Shown one piece after another: positions 1 through 13,259 of a stretch of 64,000 nt of DNA; the stretch's first letter is position 1; the number at the start of each line of letters is the position of its first letter. The notes under the pieces were generated by a model that saw only the letters and a list, made by a program, of their open reading frames with translations, made no database searches and was not told the DNA's origin. Source of the stretch: Massariosphaeria phaeospora (taxonomy: Eukaryota > Ascomycota > Dothideomycetes > Pleosporales); the NCBI GenBank assembly GCA_011032825.1, contig JAADJZ010000003.1:1178001-1242000 (forward strand). The letters run 5' to 3'. The position numbers and the translations under genes are program-made.

Positions 1-3000
1 ACCTAACCTAGTTTAACAAAACAAAGTTAGACTATAGACAGTTTAAAGTTTAGGTAAAGAACAAAATGCTTAATAACAAAAACCTAATTAAGAACTTATG
101 CGGCTACATCTACAACTGCTTAACAAAGCAAGTAGCTACTACTAAACTCGCTTAGTATTAAGAACATTGTAACGAAATAGCAAAGAAGTTTTAAGAGTAC
201 TTTAACAGGCACTACTAGAACTACATGCAAGCGCAAAAAGCGCTCAACCAACTCTTCGCTTTTAGGCAGAAGAAAATGTTTTTTTAAAAGTATAATAAGA
301 AATTCATGCGTTTTGCGTACGACGCAAAAATAACAGGCAACGTAGCTACATTAAAAAACTAGTACAAAGCAAAGCTTCGCGCCGATCTACAGAATAAAAT
401 AGTTAGCGTTATTATTTTCCTAGCATAGCAACTTTAGGACCTAATAAAATAGGTTACTTAGATTAAAAAAAACCTAAACCGCGCGAAAGCAAACAACTAG
501 TAGCAGATAGTACCGAATTAATTAATAAGCGACATAGAAGCTATAGACTAGAAGCTAGCAACTAAAGCTGCTACCTAGGCAGTCCGCGCGGCTACTAACA
601 ACAAGAAAAAAAAGCGAGCCAAATAAGCAAACAACGCAGAAATAACGAAACAACAAAAGAATTACTTTTGCTTTTAATATAGTTTAGCAACTTACATGTC
701 TAATAAATGTAAGCTCGCAGCTTTAAAAAAGCCTGCTACAACTTAAAAAGCAACTTTTAAACTAGTTAAGATAATAGCAAAGGTTAAAAAAGTCTTCGAG
801 TTTAAAAACTCAAAAAACTAAACACTCTTAACTAAAAGCGCGGTTAAGAGTAGTAAAAAAAGAACACGGTTTCTTTATTAGATGATTTTCTAAAGTTCTG
901 CTAGCGCTAGCTAAACGGAAAACTACTTACAGTACATGCAATTATTAATTAATCTATTTTTGCTTTAGCAATGCTCGACTTTAAGTGCACTACCTATAGT
1001 CTTGTTAGCAAAAAGTTTTGTAAAAAAAACTATTTCTTGCGTATTTTAATAAAAGAAAAGCCTGTAGTAGGCATTAGCGAATAAGTTGTTAAAGTTACGA
1101 AAGCTGCTTAGTTTACAATAAACCTAAACAAGCACGAACAAACAGTTTAAGCGTACGTTATAACTAAAAATAACAAATACGATATTATTCTAGAGCGCCT
1201 ATAAATAGACGAGAGCTAGGTAACGCTAGCTTCGGCAAAAAAATCGATTTTCATTTATTCAACCGAAACACGCGTGCGAAGCTAGAAAGAAAAAAAGCTT
1301 AAACAAAAGCCCTAGCAAGTGTCTGCAGCTGCGTTTGAAATAATAATGCAGCAGTTTAAAAGAAAAAACTTTAGCGTTAAAATCTTCGCCGCGTCTATAG
1401 CGAACATTTAGAAAGCTTTTTAGACTAAAGTAGTAGTTAACCTACGCTTAACGCTGCTTAACTAGATAAAAGATTAGTATACAGCGTTTATGCAGTCTAA
1501 AGCTAACAAATTATCTCTTTACTAAAGCCTAATAGACTACGGCATTAAACTAATTAAAAAGAATAAAAAAAAAGTAGAGGTTCTATAGAAACCTTTGTAT
1601 AACATGTCTAAAGACAAACTATTAGTTTTGCAAAAGCAGCTTACTGCGCATTTAAATTGCAAGTTTATTAGAGTAAGTTGCTTTTAGGCTAAAGCGCTAG
1701 TGTTGTTTGCAAAGAAACTTAGTAAAGAGCTACGCTTTTGCGTAGACTATCAGGCGCTCAACGCTATTACGAAAAAAAACTAATACTTGCTACCTTTAAT
1801 TCACGAAACTCTAAATTAGATTAGCTAAGCTAAATAGTTTACTAAGCTAAACGTTATCTAGGCCTTTTACAAAGTTCGAATTGCTAAAAGAAACAAGTAG
1901 AAAACAGCTTTCCGTACAAGATTTAAATTGTACGAATAAATAGTTTGCTTATTTAGCTTTGCTAACGCTCTAAGTACGTTTTAGCAGTTTATTAACTATA
2001 CTTTGCGTAATTACATTAACGTTAACGCTTTTGCATACTTAGATAATGTACTTATCTACTTTAAAAGTTTTTAAAAAAACTACTAGCAACGTGTTAAAAA
2101 AGTTGTTAACAAGTTAAAAAAAGCGAGGTTACAACTCGATATTAAAAAATGCAAGTTTAAAGTAACTAAAACTAAATACTTTAGTTTTATTATTAAAGTA
2201 GGCAAAGAAATTAGCATGGATCTAGAAAAAGTCTGCGCGATTTTTAAATAGAAAGCTCTAGCTTTAGTTAAAAAAGTACAAAGCTTCGTTAGTTTTGCAA
2301 ACTTTTACTAGTAGTTTATTTGCGCTTTTTTTGCAATTATTTCTCTACTAACAGAGTTAACAAGAAAAAGCGTTAAATTCCGTTAAGAGCTTAAACAACA
2401 AAAAGCGTTTGACACGCTTAAAAAAAAGTTCATATCTAGGCCGTTATTAGCCTATTTTGACTTTAATTTGAAAACCGCTATTAAAGCGGACGCTTTAGGA
2501 ATAGCTACTAAAAAAGCGCTTTTTTAAAAAGCAAAGAACAACTTGTAGCGAGTAGTAGCTTACTACTTTGCTAAAATGTTACTTGCAAAGTCTAACTACA
2601 CTATTTACAACAAGAAATTATTAGCAGTAATTAAATGCATTACTAAATAAAAAGCAAAGCTTAAAGTAGTGCTAAAAATTACAGTTTACACTAATTACAA
2701 GAACTTTTTGTACTTTACTACAGCGAGGTTACTAACAAAGCAACATGTTTGCTAAGCAAACATTTTTTTTAAACATAACCTAGAGTTTGTGTACCGCCTT
2801 AGAGCAGCTAATAAAAAAGCAAACGCTTTTTTACAAAAGAAGCAGAATTTTCTCTAAGACTAGAACAATGTTTAGCTAAAAAGCTGTAAATTCTAACTTC
2901 TTAAACTAACTAGTGTGTTAAACGAGAATAACATTACAAAAGAAACTTTAAGCGTAATCCGCGCGTTCTTGCTTTATAGCACTTTAATTTTAACGCTAAA

Positions 3001-4990
3001 TATACTCGCTAGTAAGCTTGATGCTTTCTACAAAGCAAATGTAGTAAAAGCTCTAAAGCAAAACGTTTTTCTCTAGATCAAAAGTGCAAGCTTTAAAAAG
3101 CAAAATGCTGCGAGTTTTAGACAAAATGCTGCTAAACGAGAAAAAAATGCTAGCACGAAAAACAATTCTAAAGATAATACAAAAAAGCTGTCTTTAGATA
3201 AACTTTAGAATAAAAAAGTTTAAAAAGACAATTTGTACTAGGAAGCCTTAGAAGCCGTAAAAAAAAGCTAAACTAAAAAAAGTACCTGTAAAAAGTTTCT
3301 TTTAGGCTTTTAATTAAAAGCGTCTTTAGCAGATTGCGCTGTTAAAAACGACGCGCTTTTTTATTAAAAAAAGAGATAAGTGCCGAAAACGTATTAACTG
3401 CGTACTAGATTAATTTTTAAAGCCTACAACTCGCCTATCGTAGAGCACTCTAGCAAAAAAAACACTTACAATATTCTCAAAAGAAATTTCTTCTAGCTAA
3501 GGATAAGCTTGGACATTTAATAGTACATTGCCAACTGCGATGCATGTAGACGAGCGAAACTATAGCAGAAAATAAAAAGTAGTTTTTTTCGCTCGCTTCT
3601 CGTTCTAGACAGGATCTAAAAAGAACTTTTTATAGACTTTATTACTAACTTGCTAGAAAGCAAAGAGTGCACGAATCTACTAGTTATTACAAACTAATTA
3701 AGCAAGAATATAATCTTAATCTCTATAGCGAAAATTAACGCAGCAACTGTAGCAAAGGTATTTATCAAGAGAGTAGTAGCCTACTACTAGCTTTCTAACG
3801 CTATTGTTTTTAACTAAGAAGCACAATTTGTAAGTAAATTTTAAAAAACGCTTTGCAAAGAGCTTAGAATTGTAAAGCAGCTATCTATAGCTTTTTACCT
3901 AGAAACTAACAAAGCTACAGAAAAAGCAAATTTAATAATTAAAACTATTTTAAGGCTGTTTGTAAATTAAAACTAAAAAAACTAAGCGCAGCTATGCTTT
4001 ATTGTACAAATCGCAATTTAAAAACGAAAAGCAGTATTAACAAAAGTAAGCTCTTTCTTTCTCTAGCATAGTTACGAGATGGACTCAATCTAGCTCTAAG
4101 CAGAGAAAAGAGCGGATACGCTCTACTAGGCAACTCTAGACTCTTAGCGAAGCGCAGCAAAAATAGCTAAAAAAATAAAAAAAGTTATCAACTTTGCGCA
4201 AGCCGCTATGGCGGAGGCCTAATAGAAGCAAAAAAAATAAGCAAATTGACATAAAAAAGAAGCGCTGCTGCTTTGAGTAGAAGATAAAGTGTAGTTGCAA
4301 TACAAAAAACACATCTCTAATAGGCGCCTAAGCAAGAAACTAGACTAGAAAAATAGCAAATATATAGTTTTACAAGTTAAGTTTCTAAGCAACGTAGTTT
4401 TAAACACACTTTTTAAAATAAATTCAACATTTCCAATAGATAAGCTTAGACTTGCAGTAGACAATCTTTTAAAGAGCTAGACAGTGTTTAATTAGCGCCT
4501 AAAAAGCGTTACCGTAGAAAGCGAGTAGAAATAGCTAGTTAAGCGCATTACAAGTAAGCGCTAGAAGAAAGTTAAAAAAAGCCAAAAGCTAGAATATTAA
4601 GTTAAATAGACTAGCTATAACTAGCCTACATAGGAACTAGCGCTAGAACTTAAAAACACAAAAGCTTTATTTACCTAGCAAGAATTTTCGGCGGCTTACT
4701 AGAACGCTAATAGAAAATTGCTAAAAGACTTTTAAAACAGCACGCCTTTAAAAAGAACGCTAGGACGCTAGCGAAGTAAGTAAATTGCTACAAATTAAAA
4801 AGAAAGCTTATGTAATAGGCTGAAAGCTCTATAAATTGCCTTAGTTGTAGAACTTTAGTAGCTATTAACGCTGTACGTAACAGCTCCGACGATACTCAAA
4901 AAAGCCTCGCTAGTTTCTAGTTAACGAAGGCTTTGCGGTATTGAGTTTTTACATAGCCTTCGAAAGCGCTTCGCAGGTAATTTGAAAGCT
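1..4990 (+). mobile_element. Ty3/Gypsy chromovirus-type retrotransposon relic, RIP-degraded, 5' end outside window
   Basis: No long ORF survives, but conceptual reading of the plus strand with stops ignored gives a Gypsy polyprotein in order. A gag CCHC zinc knuckle lies at about 669-710, with CX2C and X4H positions altered to Tyr and a stop exactly where C-to-T or G-to-A changes would do so. Reverse transcriptase covers about 1600-2400, including a YLDN-type active-site block near 2036-2065. RNase H follows near 2500-2800 and integrase at about 3400-4200. A chromodomain-like block at about 4510-4650 has several Trp/Gln positions turned into TAG/TAA. No clear 3' LTR was found, so the right edge is approximate. 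Belonging to the chromodomain clade is inferred from the domain order and the C-terminal block. It cannot encode active enzymes. Confidence 0.8.
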
Positions 4991-5229
4991 AACTAACTAT
5001 AAAGTATATAGAGCTCTTTTGTCCGCGCTGTAAATAGACTCTATTGAATTTATTACATTTTTTATCTAGAACTTGCTTTCCTAGGCGATTTTCTTTCATT
5101 GCAAACTATATTTTTTTTTGTTAGCTTTTGTTGTGCTATTGCTGCGTTTGCAACTTTTTATTTTTGTAGTTCTTTAATTCAAAGCGTATAGAACTTGTTC
5201 TTGCAATACTAGGCAATGTAAGTTTTCTA

Positions 5230-6540
5230 ACTACACATCTAGCATTCGTAGTTCCATAGCCGTTCGTTGATTTTTTAGACTTGTAAAGTTAGTAGTTTCT
5301 TGTTGTCTTTGTTTGTTAGCTTCGTAACGTCTTTGAGACTTTCTATTTAAATCTAGTTGTTTTTTGATTTTTCGAGGTTTTTTGGGTATAGTGTAGCTAC
5401 TCGCTGTAGTTAAACTATAACAATAGTAGCAGCTTGTGCGCTTGCTACTTTCTATTGTGTTTCTAAGCAGTTTTTGCAAAAGTGTTTTACTTTGCTACAC
5501 TAAAGACATGCCTTGTTGTTGTAACGCTTCTAGCGTTTTTTTTTTAATACTCTATTTTAGAAGTATTGCTTTGCTAAAGTAACGTTTCTCTTAGTAAATA
5601 GCTTTTGTAGTAGCTTGTCGTTCTAGATTCTTCTAACGCTATTGATATCTATTAAGTCGTAGTAATAGGTTTTTTTAGTCGTAGTTACTAGGCGTATGTA
5701 TAGTTTGATAGTAGTTTTACGTTTCTACTATTGCTACTATAGTCAATTGTTAATTCGTACCGCAGTTTTAATTAACTCTTTAAGTTCTTTTAGTTTCTTG
5801 TCTTAACTAATTTTATTTTTTACGTATTCTTTTAACCTCGCGTAGTAGAACTCGCATAAGCCGCGTTCTTCTACGTTGTTTACTTTAGCCTAAATTCTTT
5901 TAAACTTAATTGTGTATTCGCCTGCTAATTTTTTTTGTTGTAGTAGTTTAAGTTTGTTTATAGCTTGTTGTGTTTTATCTACTTCTTCGTAAATCGTGTA
6001 AAGCTTTTCTTTAAACAATTTCTAGTTCTTGAAAATACGTTGCGTGTTTCGCTTTATTTCTTGCTTACTGCTGCACTTAACATAGTCGTTTGCGTGTAGC
6101 TAAAACTATTCTACTGCGTTATCTTTTATGTGCATTCTTGCTGCGAAAATCTTGTTTTATTTTGTAAAAAAGCTCGTTGCATAGTAACAGCAGTAGAGGT
6201 TAATATTCGTAAAAAATAATTGTAGTATTTTCTTTTCTTCGCTATATTTCTCTAGAAACGGTGCTTTCGCGGCACTACTAGTTTTTTAACTCTTTAGAAT
6301 TGCTACTGTTTCTAACAGTTTGCTAATTTGCTCGCTTATTTGTTTTATCTAGTTAGCTTGCTTTGCTAGTACCGTTGCTGCGGTGCGTGCTAGTGCTTTG
6401 GCGCTGCTACTACTTAAGCTTACTAAAGTTGTTATATTGTTTTAGTTCTAAACCTAAAGTAGTTAACGTGTTATTAGAAGTTTCTTTTACTAAAAGTAAT
6501 CTCGATTAGACTTAGAAATTCTGCCTAAGGAATTGTTCTA
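5230..6540 (-). mobile_element. Ty3/Gypsy gag relic (second element, truncated)
   Basis: Read on the minus strand, this segment shows the usual retrotransposon gag layout. A helical capsid-like region (about 6250-5750) has the recognisable run FTNINLYCCYY and later REFYYARLKEYVKN-type spacing. It is followed by a CCHC knuckle at about 5508-5467 whose second residue is a TAG in place of Gln. Protease, RT and integrase are absent because the relic meets the tail of the plus-strand Gypsy near 5,000, so the two lie tail to tail. The only ORF over 80 codons here, at 5231-5479, is the piece downstream of the knuckle and is not a functional gene. Approximate boundaries only. Confidence 0.65.
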
Positions 6541-6841
6541 TGTTCAAAGAGCTTAATAACAACAAAAAAACAATTTCAATTCTATTTTAAATAGAATAAC
6601 AAAGTAATAATTTGTTGCTTATAAATTCAATCTATGTATAAAATGTACTTAGAAGAGTTAACTACAAAGAATCTAAATTGTAAAAGAAATTCTGCTAATC
6701 TATATAGTTCTATAATTCTTTGCTAAAAGCGTTTTGCTTAGTTCGCTTAGTATGCTTAGTTGCTAAGCGCTTTAGGCTAGCTAAGTGCTTGCTACTTAGT
6801 GTACTTAGTTCGCTAAAGCTCTAATCGCACTAATTACTATT
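6541..6841. other. AT-rich spacer, nothing assignable
   Basis: AT-rich sequence between the gag relic and the direct-repeat/pogo segment, with frequent stops in all frames. I see no coding relic, no RNA gene and no terminal repeat that I can defend here. Confidence 0.5.
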
Positions 6842-6972
6842 ACGTAACTGCTAACTTAATTCTGCTTTGCGCATTGCTGTATTCTCGTTTTGCAAACTTG
6901 CAAGCTCTAACAACTTTTTTGCGTTGTTGCTTAGTCTACGATACCTAGTATCGTTTTTGTTTGTAACAGTAC
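6842..6972 (+). repeat. ~130-bp direct repeat, copy 1
   Basis: Begins TACGTAACTGCTAACTTAAT and is repeated with scattered C/T and G/A differences at about 7755-7884. The two copies flank a C-terminal pogo transposase fragment. The repeat contains a small palindrome around CGATACCTAGTATCG. Its origin is unknown: it is too long for a DNA-transposon target duplication and lacks convincing LTR ends. Confidence 0.7.
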
Positions 6973-6975
6973 TCT

Positions 6976-7754
6976 TAACGCGTTTAGAACTTAGCGCGCC
7001 AGCGCGTTTTCTATATCAACAAAAAAAGCTTCCTGCTAGCTTTTAGAAACGCGTTTTTTGAGGTGTTTACAACAAAGAACTACAAAAAAGCTTTTAAAGC
7101 TTTAAAGCTAGTTTCTATCAACGCGTAGGTAGTTTTTAATTATTTTAAAGTATAGCTGCGTACTTTATTACTACCTCTACTATAGAAAACACTATAGCAA
7201 TCAAAAACACTAAGCAATACGCACGAGTTTAGATCGTAGTTAAAGCTAGTACGCGATTTCTTCACTCGATTACTTGTTACAGCTTAAGCTAGCTTTTTTT
7301 AGCTTGTAAAAAGTGCTAAAAGTATGCTGCATTAGAACGCGCTTCAAGCAGCTCAAATTGCTAAGCTTAAAAAGCAATTAGCAGTAATAACTAAAAAGAA
7401 AACGCGCAAACGCAAGCGGATTTAGCACGGTAGTACTATAGAGTATAGTAAAGCAGTAGGCTAAGTAGCTGCAAAAGCTTTTGTAGCTACTAAGTAGTCT
7501 AAGAAAGCTCGTAGTAGTAGTAATTAAAAAAGAGCTTAACTAGCTCTACGGCGTTGCAGCAACTGTAGTAAAACTAAGCACAACGCGCAAACGTGCTAGA
7601 AAAATACAGTAGTATTTTCTAAATTAGATGTAAGCACGACGTACGCTAGCTTTTTATTTAATAGCAATGAAATTAAAAATTCGTAACACGTATTAGTTGT
7701 GCCAAGAGATTTTAAGCTGCTTATTAGTTTGAGCTGCTTAGTAGTAGATTACGT
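6976..7754 (+). mobile_element. pogo/Fot1-type DNA transposon fragment (C-terminal half plus right TIR), RIP-degraded
   Basis: The plus strand matches, with RIP-type changes, the reverse complement of the better preserved element at 50,066-51,914. It starts at the segment encoding the region after the DDE core. It includes a basic KRKR tract and a CX2CX4HX4C knuckle (CSNCSKTKHNARTC) near 7560-7600. The right end is clear: two tandem 17-bp units at 7712-7728 and 7729-7745, the 9-nt tip 7746-7754, then TA at 7755-7756. The left, catalytic half is missing and is replaced by the ~130-bp repeat. Dead element. Confidence 0.75.
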
Positions 7755-7884
7755 TACGTAACTACTAACTTAATTTTGCTTCGCGCATTGCTGTACTTTT
7801 GCTTTGCAAATTTGCAAGCTCTAACAACTTTTCTACGTCGTTGCTTAGTTTACAATATCTAGTATTGTTTTTATTTATAACATA
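7755..7884 (+). repeat. ~130-bp direct repeat, copy 2
   Basis: Second copy of the repeat at 6842-6972, beginning immediately at the TA that abuts the pogo right terminus. It shows more AT substitutions than copy 1. Confidence 0.7.
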
Positions 7885-7889
7885 ACAGC

Positions 7890-8767
7890 TTACTTAGCAA
7901 AGCTATTAAAATACTTTTATAAAAGCTAAAGCCTAGCTTCTATTACTAAAAGCAACTTTTTTTTTCTATTTTAGAATGCGTAGAAGGCTTCTTTTAAAGA
8001 ATTAACTATTTTTAGCTTTTTTAAAGCTACAGGCATATTACTACCTAATTCTAAGCCTATTCTTAATAGGTTTACGCAAAATAAAAAATTAAGCAATAGC
8101 TTTTTATTAGAGCTTAGTAATTATAACTAGAGAAAAATAAATAAGCTTATACAATTAGTAGTAAAAAATTAAAGTAGTTAAAATATACAAAAGCTTTGCT
8201 AATTGCTTTACTACTTATTTGTTTAAAATAAACTACTTAAGCATAAAATAGATAAAATTAAGCAAGTGTTATTTATTAAGAAAAAGCGCAAGAAAAAAAG
8301 TAAAGCTTTAGATTTTTAACAGCGCTAGAAATATTATAGTAAAGCAGTTTTTTAGTTACTAAAGAAAATAAAGAAAGCACGTGTTTGTTAATCTATTAAA
8401 AAGTTTAAAAAAAAAGTAGCAGCTTTAAAAAGCAAAAATAGTAGAGCTAAAAAAAGTAGCTAAGCTATATAAAAAGAAAATTGCAAAAGAAAAGCGTATA
8501 GCGCGGGAAGTAGCTAAAGTAGCTAAAAAGAAAAAAAAAGTAGAAAAAGCAGCAAAGCGCGCTCGCTAAAAAAAAGCTTGCAATGCTACAAAAGCTCTAC
8601 AATTTTTTTAAAAAATTAAAAAAAAAGCTTTGTAGCTATCTTTACAGAGCAAAAAGCGTTACAAACGTAGCGTTAATACTAGAAATGCTGCAAAGGCCTT
8701 AGAAAGCGTATTTGCTATTTTAGCTATTTTAACGCGTTGCGGCCGCAGCGTTAAGTTTCTAGATAGA
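7890..8767 (+). mobile_element. pogo-type transposase relic (C-terminal tail only)
   Basis: Plus-strand translation is stop-ridden but gives a long Lys/Ala-rich coiled-coil tail (about 8400-8620) followed by a short RCGRSVKF-like end near 8740. This is the same order as in the C-terminal tail of the minus-strand element at 9340-11468. I infer a truncated relative of that element. It is cut on the right by the MITE starting at 8770; the left boundary is uncertain. Confidence 0.55.
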
Positions 8768-8769
8768 TA

Positions 8770-9193
8770 ACGTACTTTACGAGTTCGCTGCCTACACGAG
8801 TTCGCCGCCTATTGAATTTTACTAAAGAAAATCAATAATCTAGAGCTTAATAACTCTTAACCTACTTAATAAAATTCTCTAAAAATCTAATATATTATTT
8901 CTGTATATATAAACTTTCTAGTTCTAAGATTACTAAGCTCTAGCTAGTCTAGAAGAGTAGATAGCTTAGAGCGCACGAATAATTTAAGCTTTTCTTTAAT
9001 AACTTTCTAAATACTAAAGTTGTAGCTTAGTAATCTAGGAATCTAAAAGTTTATATAGATGCAGCTTAGTAGTAAGATTTTTAGAGAATTTTATTAAGTA
9101 GGTTAAAAGTTATTAAGCTCTAGATTATTGATTTTTCTTAGTAAAATTCAGTAGGCGGCGAACTCGTGTAGGCAGCGAACTCGTAAAGTACGT
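8770..9193. mobile_element. 424-bp long-TIR MITE (foldback element), TA target duplication
   Basis: The two ends are near-perfect reverse complements for roughly 190 bp each, leaving almost no unique centre. Flanking TA lies at 8768-8769 and 9194-9195. Each end has the tip ACGTACTTT followed by two tandem 17-mers, ACGAGTTCGCTGCCTAC (8779-8795) and ACGAGTTCGCCGCCTAT (8796-8812), mirrored at the right end. It has no coding capacity. The TIR start is shared with the pogo element at 37,738 and the foldback at 38,441, so it is probably a non-autonomous derivative mobilised by such a transposase (inference). Confidence 0.85.
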
Positions 9194-9339
9194 TATAAGT
9201 AGCGCAAATTAATCGCAAGTATCGATATAGTACTCTGCTAAAAATTCTTATAATAATATTAATTGTAGCTAGCTCTATTGCTTTATTGCTAGTAGAACGT
9301 TTATAGTGTTCCGCGTGCATTACGCGCACGAACACGTTA

Positions 9340-11468
9340 CCGTGCCCGTGCGCGCGGCGCCTAGAGTCGCGCAGCGCCTAGAGAACACTATGCTTACTAC
9401 TTCAAAGATAAAGTTATTGCAGCAGCTACAATAGCTATTATTACAATATTTTTTAGTAGAGCGACTGTATACATGCTCGCGATTAACTTATACTAATTAT
9501 ATTTACGTAGAAGCCTAATAGCGCGGCCGTAGAAGTTAACTTTAGGTAGAGCTTCTAGTGCAGCTTCTAGAAGCTTTGCAACAGCTGCAAAGCTGCTACC
9601 GCGTCTCTGTCGCTTAGGCTTTAGTAGAAAAAAACCTAAAGCTTTGCGCTTGCTCTTTTAAGTAGTTTAAAGTGCTTTTTTAGTATTTTAGGCTGCGATC
9701 TAAGCAGCGCGCGCAGCTTCTTTCTTAGCCTACTTCTTGGCACGTACTACTTTGGCTTTCTCTTTCGCTACACGCTTTTTCTTTGCTTGCTGCTTTTAGA
9801 GTAGCTTAGCAGCAGCTAGAAGCTTCTTTCTGTTCGCCTTTGCAAGCTGCTTCTTATGCTTTTCTTGTTGTTTTACTGCTGCCTATGCACGTGCTTCTCT
9901 AATCTTTTGCAAAAACTAGAAAACAGCACTACTATAGTACTTCTTTTGCTACTGTAAGTCGAGAAGCTTGCTGCGCTTCTTTTGCTTCTTTTTAGTAGTA
10001 AGCGCTTCTCTTAGCCTATTGTTCTTATAGTGTAGTAGCTCGTTTTGCACTAAGAGTTAGTAGAGCGTTTAAGAAAGCAACTTTGCTTTTCTTGTAGCGT
10101 TATTCTTTACTGCAAAGCGTAGAAAACGCTTTATCTTACGCTAGTTACTGTTTTTAATTGCTAAAAACTATAATTCACTGTTTTCTTGCTCTCTATTCTT
10201 TTTTCTTTAAAACTAATTAAGTATAACCTCTAGTTCTATAGGCCATATACTAGTATCTTCAAAGAACTTGAAAATAATTTCTGTTGTAAAGAAAAACTCC
10301 TACGCTTTCTAGAATAGTAGAAAGAAGTTTCTTTTCTTAACTGCAAAAAGCTCTTAGGTTCTTTAGAGGTAATTAGTAAGCTCTTTATAGTAAGCGCTAG
10401 AGAGAGGTTTAAAGTAAACAACGTTAAGTAGCTAAAGCGTATAAGTACTATAAAGCGAAAATACAACAAGAAGTATACAATAGAAGTTGCAGTAGTTGAT
10501 AAAATTCTATATAAAGTAACTGCCATAGCCGTTAAGTATAAAGAAACGCTAGTTTTTTTTTTTGCGCACTTTTTTCTTCGTGTAGCGGTTGAAAACCTGC
10601 TTAAGCTATGCTAATCCAACGTTATTGTTCGTCTAGCTAGACAGGGATAAAGTAATAAAAACGTTGTGCTTTTTTGCTTCGACGTTAGCTACCTAGCTTA
10701 ACTGCAGTAACTCTAATAACGCTTGGAAAATAAAACCAAGCGGCAAAGCGCTCCTATCGGCGCAAACAGCTGCTAAAAGAGTTATCTACTTACGAAAGCT
10801 ATTTTGAAGTAATGCTCGCACTTCTTTTTTTTTCTATTGCTGTTGAGTAAACACTTGTTTTAAGCAACTTGTTACACTAATTATAAAGCCCTTTTTATTT
10901 ATATTGTAGCAGTAACGCGGCTGTACGTTGTACTGCTTTATTTTAGCATGCAGCAAGTCAAAATACAGCACGTACTTAACGTTTAAATTAGCGTTGTAGC
11001 GAAGAGAGTCTATTTTAAAAGACTATTTAAAGATTAGATAATTGCTTTGTCGGTAGAGAAAGCGCGTTACTCAAGCGTCGCTTACTAGCTCTGTAGCTAT
11101 CTAGAATGCGAAATTTTGTATTATTTCTTTTGTAGAAGGCAGCTCTCTCTTTGTAAAGTCTTTAATATAGCTAACGAGTTTTATTTCTTGTTGTAAGCTA
11201 AGCTTTTGTTAGTTGATTCTCTAGGCTTCTTGCGTACTCTAACGGCCTCGGTGTTTTCAGGACAGTATAGTTCTGTTTACGTTAAACTTATTAGCTATTG
11301 CTTAGTATGTGAATTTTTCTCTTAGTTTAAGCGATTTAATCGCTGCAAGCGCGGCCTCTATAGCTGTTGTAGTGGTTAAGATGCGACGCGTCAAAGTTGG
11401 TGGCTTGTCTGGTGTTTTGGTGTTCCCCGGGCGCCGCGCGACTCCGGGCGCCGCGCGCACGGGCACGG
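9340..11468 (-). mobile_element. pogo/Fot1-type DNA transposon relic next to CYP51
   Basis: A 2,129-bp element bounded by ~49-bp terminal inverted repeats (9340-9388 and 11420-11468) with TA on both sides (9338-9339, 11469-11470). The left TIR differs from the right by a few changes, all C-to-T or G-to-A. On the minus strand the decayed transposase shows pogo blocks: an NNVGLAWLKQVF-like stretch near 10,610-10,560, then the region before and after the last catalytic Asp (10,526-10,236, partly open), then a long Ala/Lys-rich coiled-coil tail to about 9,500. Each TIR contains two tandem GC-rich 17-bp units after a 9-nt tip. The right TIR stays GC-rich while the body is AT-rich. Inactive. Confidence 0.8.
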
Positions 11469-11588
11469 TAAGGCTAGGGTCTCGACTTCGGGGAAACTTA
11501 ATAGTGGCAGGCAGGCACCTTTTCGACGGCAACGCGCACTCCTACCTTCGTTCGCCTACCTTCCACTGTCGTGCAGTATAGGCGCAGT

Positions 11589-13259
<1,671 letters not shown>

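Noticed and set aside
11302..11581. Overlapping ORFs on both strands just upstream of CYP51
   Set aside because: They lie in the GC-rich transposon end and TIR; composition is Arg/Pro-rich and there is no motif. Only the uORF possibility is kept as a finding.
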